Origin: CAWJHE01 sp964614855
GTDB lineage: Bacteria; Chloroflexota; Anaerolineae; Anaerolineales; UBA4823
Assembly: GCA_964614855.1 (NCBI GenBank)
Contig: CAZTMX010000153.1
Location: 1-6,844, forward strand
Direction: 5' to 3'
Length of the DNA: 6,844 nt
The notes beneath the pieces are model-generated. The model was not told where the DNA came from and did not search any database. It worked only from the letters and a program-made list of their open reading frames with translations. Below are positions 3,904 through 6,844 of the stretch, one piece after another. Within the stretch, counting starts at the first letter, position 1. Each line of letters opens with the position of its first letter. Position numbers and translations under genes: made by a program.

Positions 3904-6144
3904 TTATCCAGGCTGAACACGGCGAGCTTCCATTACATTAGGCAGGTTCTCCAACCTGCTTAGAATCCGGCTGAGCTGGACGATATCTTTTACTTCAAGC
4001 ACCAGATCGAAAACTGCCTGGTTTTTTGTGGTTTCCACTTTCACCTTGCGCATGTTAACCCCTTCATCCGATATCAAGGTAGAGACATCGCGCACCAAAC
4101 CGTCTCGATCGTAAGCCTTGATCCGCACCGGGATGGGATAGGTGGCCACCGCAGAACCCCAGCTCACCTGTACCAGGCGGTTTGGGTCCTCGATATTGAG
4201 CACGTTGGGACAATCTTTGCGGTGGATGGTAGCACCGCGCCCGCGGGTGATATACCCCACAATCTCATCCCCTGGTCCTGGATTACAGCAGCGTGCAAAA
4301 CTGGTCAAAATGCCCTTCAAACCCAAGACGGAAACTGCATCCTCCGGTGTGCTTGGAACTGGTGCGCTGGTGGGCAGCAGTTCTTCGGGCTTGCTTTCTT
4401 CTTTTTCAAATGTCAGGTGCCGTACGATCTTGGGGACTGTTAGATCGCTCATCCCAATTGCTTCATACAGCTCTTCGACAGCCTTGTAATCAAATTCACG
4501 CGCCAGTTTTTCCAGGTTGATATCCATCATCCCCAGCCGGCGCAACTCTTTTTCAAGGATCCCCTTGCCGTGTGAAATATTCTGTTCTTTTGCCTGCCGC
4601 TTGAACCACTGGCGAATTTTTGAGCGCGCCCGTTCTGTTTTCACCAGGCGCAGGCTGGTATTCAACCAATCTCGGCTTGGCCCGCCGCGCTTGGCAGAAA
4701 GGATTTCCACCTTGTCGCCGGTCTTCAATACATAATCCAGCGACACCAACTTGCCGTTGATCTTTGCCCCCCGGCAGCGGTGACCCACATCCGTATGCAC
4801 CTGGTAGGCAAAATCGATCGGCGTCGAGCCTTGCGGCAGGTCAATGATATCGCCGCGCGGGGTAAAAACATACACCCGGTCTTGGAACACTTCGTTTTTC
4901 ATCGTGTCCACAAAGACCGAAGCGTCTTCCACATCTTGACGCCAATCCATCAGCGAACGGATCCACAAGATGCGCCGCTCGTACTCTTCATCGCGCGCCG
5001 AGCCTTCCTTATACCGCCAATGAGCGGCAATTCCCAGCTCGGCATTTTGGTGCATTTCCTGGGTTCGAATCTGGATTTCAAGAGTCTGCCCATCTTCATA
5101 GTTTACCGATGTGTGCAGAGAGCGGTAGAAGTTATCCTTGGGGGCAGCAATGTAATCGTCAAATTCACCCGGAATCGGGCGCCAGTTGGCATGGACCACG
5201 CCCAGCGTCGTGTAACAGGTCACTGTATCTTTCACCAAAATCCGCACCGCACGCACATCGTGCACCAAATCAAAAGGTACAGATTTGCGCACCATTTTCT
5301 TATAAATGCTGTAGATATGCTTTGGCCTGGCAGAGACTTCGGCTTCGATCCCAGACTGCCGCAAGACAGACTCCAGGTTTTTCTTGATCTCTTCCATTTC
5401 GAGTTCGCGTTCCACCCGGCGCGCTGAGAGGTTGTCTGCGATCTCGCGAAATTTTGTCGGGTTGGTGTAGCGAAAACCAAGGTCTTCCAATTCCCATTTG
5501 ATCTGCCAGATACCCAGGCGGTTTGCCAGCGGTGCAAAGATATCCAGCGTTTCCTGGGCGATTCTGCGCCGCTTGTGATCCGGCATATGGCTTAAGGTGC
5601 GCATATTGTGCAAACGGTCTGCCAACTTGATAAGCACCACTCGCACATCATCCCCCATAGCCAGGAATGTTTTACGCAAAGTTTCGGATGCGGCGTCATA
5701 TTTGCGGCTGCGCTGTAGAATCTCCACTTCTTGTGCTTCGTGCAATTGGCCGCGTTTTTCTGCAAGTTGGATCGATTCGAGTTCGCGCTGCTCGTCTTCT
5801 GCATGCTGGTCGGCACGGCTGACGCGCGGCAGCTGTGTCAGCTTGGTCACACCGTCCACCATCAAGGCAATTTCATCTCCAAAATCCCGCCGGATGTCAT
5901 CCAGGGTGATGTTTGTGTCTTCAACCGTATCATGCAGCAGCGCGGCAGCTAATGTAGTTGCTGGTACTCGCATCTCTGCCAGGGTTTGCGCTACCGACAC
6001 GCAATGCGTGATGTAGGGTTCGCCTGATGCCCTTTTCTGATCGATGTGAGCCTCGTTCGCCACACGATAAGCGCGCATAATCAGCTCGCGATCAGCCAGG
6101 GTGTAAGAATCGGGTAAATTTTCGAGCAGATTTTCAATGCGCAT
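3904..6144 (-). CDS. rel: Bifunctional (p)ppGpp synthetase/hydrolase Rel/SpoT
   Basis: This is a full-length (746 aa) long RSH protein, which makes and degrades the alarmone (p)ppGpp in the stringent response. The HD hydrolase spans about 25-190, with His47, His71-Asp72, Glu75-Asp76 and Asp176 all present, so hydrolysis should be intact. An extra Glu/Gln/Arg-rich stretch, about 103-153, sits inside it. The synthetase spans about 240-375, with HIYSIYKKM, the EFDDY motif (E327-D330), PKDNFYRSLH and LEIQIRT, so synthesis should also be intact. The TGS domain is about 422-483, a helical region about 490-580, the Cys-rich zinc-finger domain has C619, C620, H641 and C645, and the ACT domain is about 668-745. 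EFDD is the form seen in E. coli RelA, whereas RxKD is usual in bifunctional enzymes. ATG 6144 fits the family N-terminus, but its Shine-Dalgarno is weak. It is transcribed alone, divergently from the 6290 gene. The ribosome partner is family knowledge. Confidence 0.97.
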   Translation of the reverse strand: MRIENLLENLPDSYTLADRELIMRAYRVANEAHIDQKRASGEPYITHCVSVAQTLAEMRVPATTLAAALLHDTVEDTNITLDDIRRDFGDEIALMVDGVTKLTQLPRVSRADQHAEDEQRELESIQLAEKRGQLHEAQEVEILQRSRKYDAASETLRKTFLAMGDDVRVVLIKLADRLHNMRTLSHMPDHKRRRIAQETLDIFAPLANRLGIWQIKWELEDLGFRYTNPTKFREIADNLSARRVERELEMEEIKKNLESVLRQSGIEAEVSARPKHIYSIYKKMVRKSVPFDLVHDVRAVRILVKDTVTCYTTLGVVHANWRPIPGEFDDYIAAPKDNFYRSLHTSVNYEDGQTLEIQIRTQEMHQNAELGIAAHWRYKEGSARDEEYERRILWIRSLMDWRQDVEDASVFVDTMKNEVFQDRVYVFTPRGDIIDLPQGSTPIDFAYQVHTDVGHRCRGAKINGKLVSLDYVLKTGDKVEILSAKRGGPSRDWLNTSLRLVKTERARSKIRQWFKRQAKEQNISHGKGILEKELRRLGMMDINLEKLAREFDYKAVEELYEAIGMSDLTVPKIVRHLTFEKEESKPEELLPTSAPVPSTPEDAVSVLGLKGILTSFARCCNPGPGDEIVGYITRGRGATIHRKDCPNVLNIEDPNRLVQVSWGSAVATYPIPVRIKAYDRDGLVRDVSTLISDEGVNMRKVKVETTKNQAVFDLVLEVKDIVQLSRILSRLENLPNVMEARRVQPG

Positions 6145-6166
6145 ATTTTATTTACTTTCATTAATT

Positions 6167-6195
6167 AGTATAATCAGGGCAAGCCATCAAAGCAA
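6167..6195 (-). promoter_or_regulatory. Candidate rel promoter
   Basis: Read leftward, TTGCTT (6195-6190), a 17-bp spacer, then TATACT (6172-6167). The -10 matches consensus at five of six positions and the -35 at three. The predicted start near 6160 gives a short leader of about 15 nt. The evidence is pattern only. Confidence 0.4.
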
Positions 6196-6214
6196 GGGTA
6201 ATCAGGGAACCAAT

Positions 6215-6242
6215 TTGACAGATCATTCGTCATGTGTAAGAT
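6215..6242 (+). promoter_or_regulatory. Candidate promoter of the 6290 gene
   Basis: TTGACA (6215-6220, a perfect -35), a 16-bp spacer, then TAAGAT (6237-6242, four of six matches). The start would fall near 6249, leaving a leader of about 40 nt. It is divergent from the candidate rel promoter, with the two -35 elements 19 bp apart, so regulation could be shared. Confidence 0.5.
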
Positions 6243-6277
6243 GGTTCATTAATCAAACAGGATTGTTCCGTGTATCC

Positions 6278-6284
6278 AGGAGGT
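6278..6284 (+). promoter_or_regulatory. Shine-Dalgarno of the 6290 gene
   Basis: AGGAGGT lies 6 nt (counted from the last G of AGGAGG) before ATG 6290. It sets the start of the truncated last gene, which has no stop in this window. Confidence 0.85.
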
Positions 6285-6289
6285 ATAAG

Positions 6290-6844
6290 ATGAAACGACT
6301 GTTCCCAATTTTGTTAGCCTTAATCATGGTTGCTTCTTATGCAACCCCCGCACAGGCTGAGGCTGGCTGCCCTCCCTATCCTTCATGCCCACCGCCGCCT
6401 TACCAGCCAGTGTATTGGTACGTGCCGACCTTCTCGATCGTCAGCGTAGATAAGGATGTCAGCGTTACCATTCGCACAAACAACTTCCCGGCCAACGATA
6501 CCTTCAAAGTGCTGATGAACTACTACGGCACCTTGGGTGTTGGCGGTATCAAAGTCGGGAAAGTTTCTACAGGCGCTGGCGGCGTGATGAAATTCACCTT
6601 CAACATCCCCGCCGAATTGAAGGGATTACAGCGCATCGCCATTCGCCTGCAAAGCGTCACCGGGACCGGTTACTACTCTTACAACTGGTTCTGGAACAAC
6701 ACAGCCGGCGGTAGCGGTGGTGTGACGCCCATCGATTACTGGGGCTTCCCCACCTTCTTTATCAAATCGGTGGTCCGCAATAACTCAGTCACCTTTGTCA
6801 CCCAAAACCTACCCAAGAATGATCATTTCAAGGTTTTGATGGGT
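6290..6844 (+). CDS. Secreted repeat-domain protein, 3' partial
   Basis: There are 185 codons with no stop before the window end. A Sec signal peptide covers residues 1 to about 23, ending A-Q-A before EAGC. A Cys/Pro-rich linker with C27 and C33 follows (GCPPYPSCPPPP). Repeat 1 begins at residue 46 (PTFSIVSV), continues through TIRTNNFPANDTFKVLMN and IPAELKGLQRIAIRL, and ends YYSYNWFWNNT. Repeat 2 begins at 154 (PTFFIKSV) and is cut off after FKVLMG, giving a period of about 108 residues. This resembles an unnamed beta-rich repeat domain that I remember in several secreted Anaerolineae proteins. It is probably a cell-surface or secreted structural/adhesive protein; no catalytic motif was seen. 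E-A-G-C is a poor lipobox, so a lipoprotein is unlikely. It is divergent from rel. Confidence 0.85.
   Translation, partial: MKRLFPILLALIMVASYATPAQAEAGCPPYPSCPPPPYQPVYWYVPTFSIVSVDKDVSVTIRTNNFPANDTFKVLMNYYGTLGVGGIKVGKVSTGAGGVMKFTFNIPAELKGLQRIAIRLQSVTGTGYYSYNWFWNNTAGGSGGVTPIDYWGFPTFFIKSVVRNNSVTFVTQNLPKNDHFKVLMG

Noticed and set aside
3489..3941. Open frames on both strands running through the 13-bp array and the gap
   Set aside because: The 13-bp unit has no stop in any frame, so all frames stay open. The products are periodic 13-residue peptides, and the 100 N make them uninterpretable.
4142..6016. Several plus-strand open frames (up to 215 residues at 4780-5427) inside the rel gene
   Set aside because: They are antisense shadows of a full-length, motif-complete RSH protein and have no ribosome-binding sites or family features that I can see.

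Overview
This window looks like a metagenome-assembled contig from an Anaerolineae-type member of the Chloroflexota. I infer this from remembered family resemblance, not from a search. Three protein types point that way: a VKOR-family protein with a membrane-proximal N-terminal extension, a small secreted C-x-W-x-GVAGQVF domain protein, and a secreted protein with PTFSIVSV...NNFPANDTF...YYSYNWFW repeats. The Rel protein has an EFDDY / KDNFYRSLH synthetase signature that also fits. Two technical features matter. Bases 1-15 match the 3' end of the Illumina TruSeq read-2 adapter, and a run of exactly 100 N lies inside a tandem repeat.

Layout. (1) 17-784 (+) encodes a 5'-truncated VKOR-family membrane oxidoreductase ending in an acidic cytoplasmic tail made of eight 6-residue repeats. 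(2) 864-2063 (+) encodes a secreted C39-family (papain-fold) peptidase-like protein. (3) Convergent to it, and transcribed leftward, is a two-gene unit: a small exported regulatory-domain-like protein (3124-2639), then a class I SAM methyltransferase that starts 4 nt after the upstream stop (2634-2065). (4) A 12-bp perfect stem-loop lies at 3147-3179. (5) 3464-3231 (-) encodes a 77-residue Cys4 DUF1540-like protein with a very acidic tail; it has a strong Shine-Dalgarno and a near-consensus sigma70-type promoter. (6) 3621-3846 holds perfect 13-bp tandem repeats interrupted by the assembly gap. (7) 6144-3904 (-) encodes a full-length bifunctional Rel/SpoT (p)ppGpp synthetase/hydrolase. (8) 6145-6289 is a divergent promoter region, and from 6290 (+) runs a secreted repeat-domain protein cut off by the window end.

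How the genes work together. Most of the window is envelope or export biology (a disulfide-forming enzyme and three exported proteins) beside a stringent-response regulator. VKOR could supply disulfides to the neighbouring exported proteins, several of which carry conserved cysteine pairs, but that is inference. No RNA genes, CRISPR, transposase or integrase were seen. Nothing here clearly forms a new multi-gene system. The least explained element is the 13-bp array just upstream of a strong promoter with a C7 discriminator.
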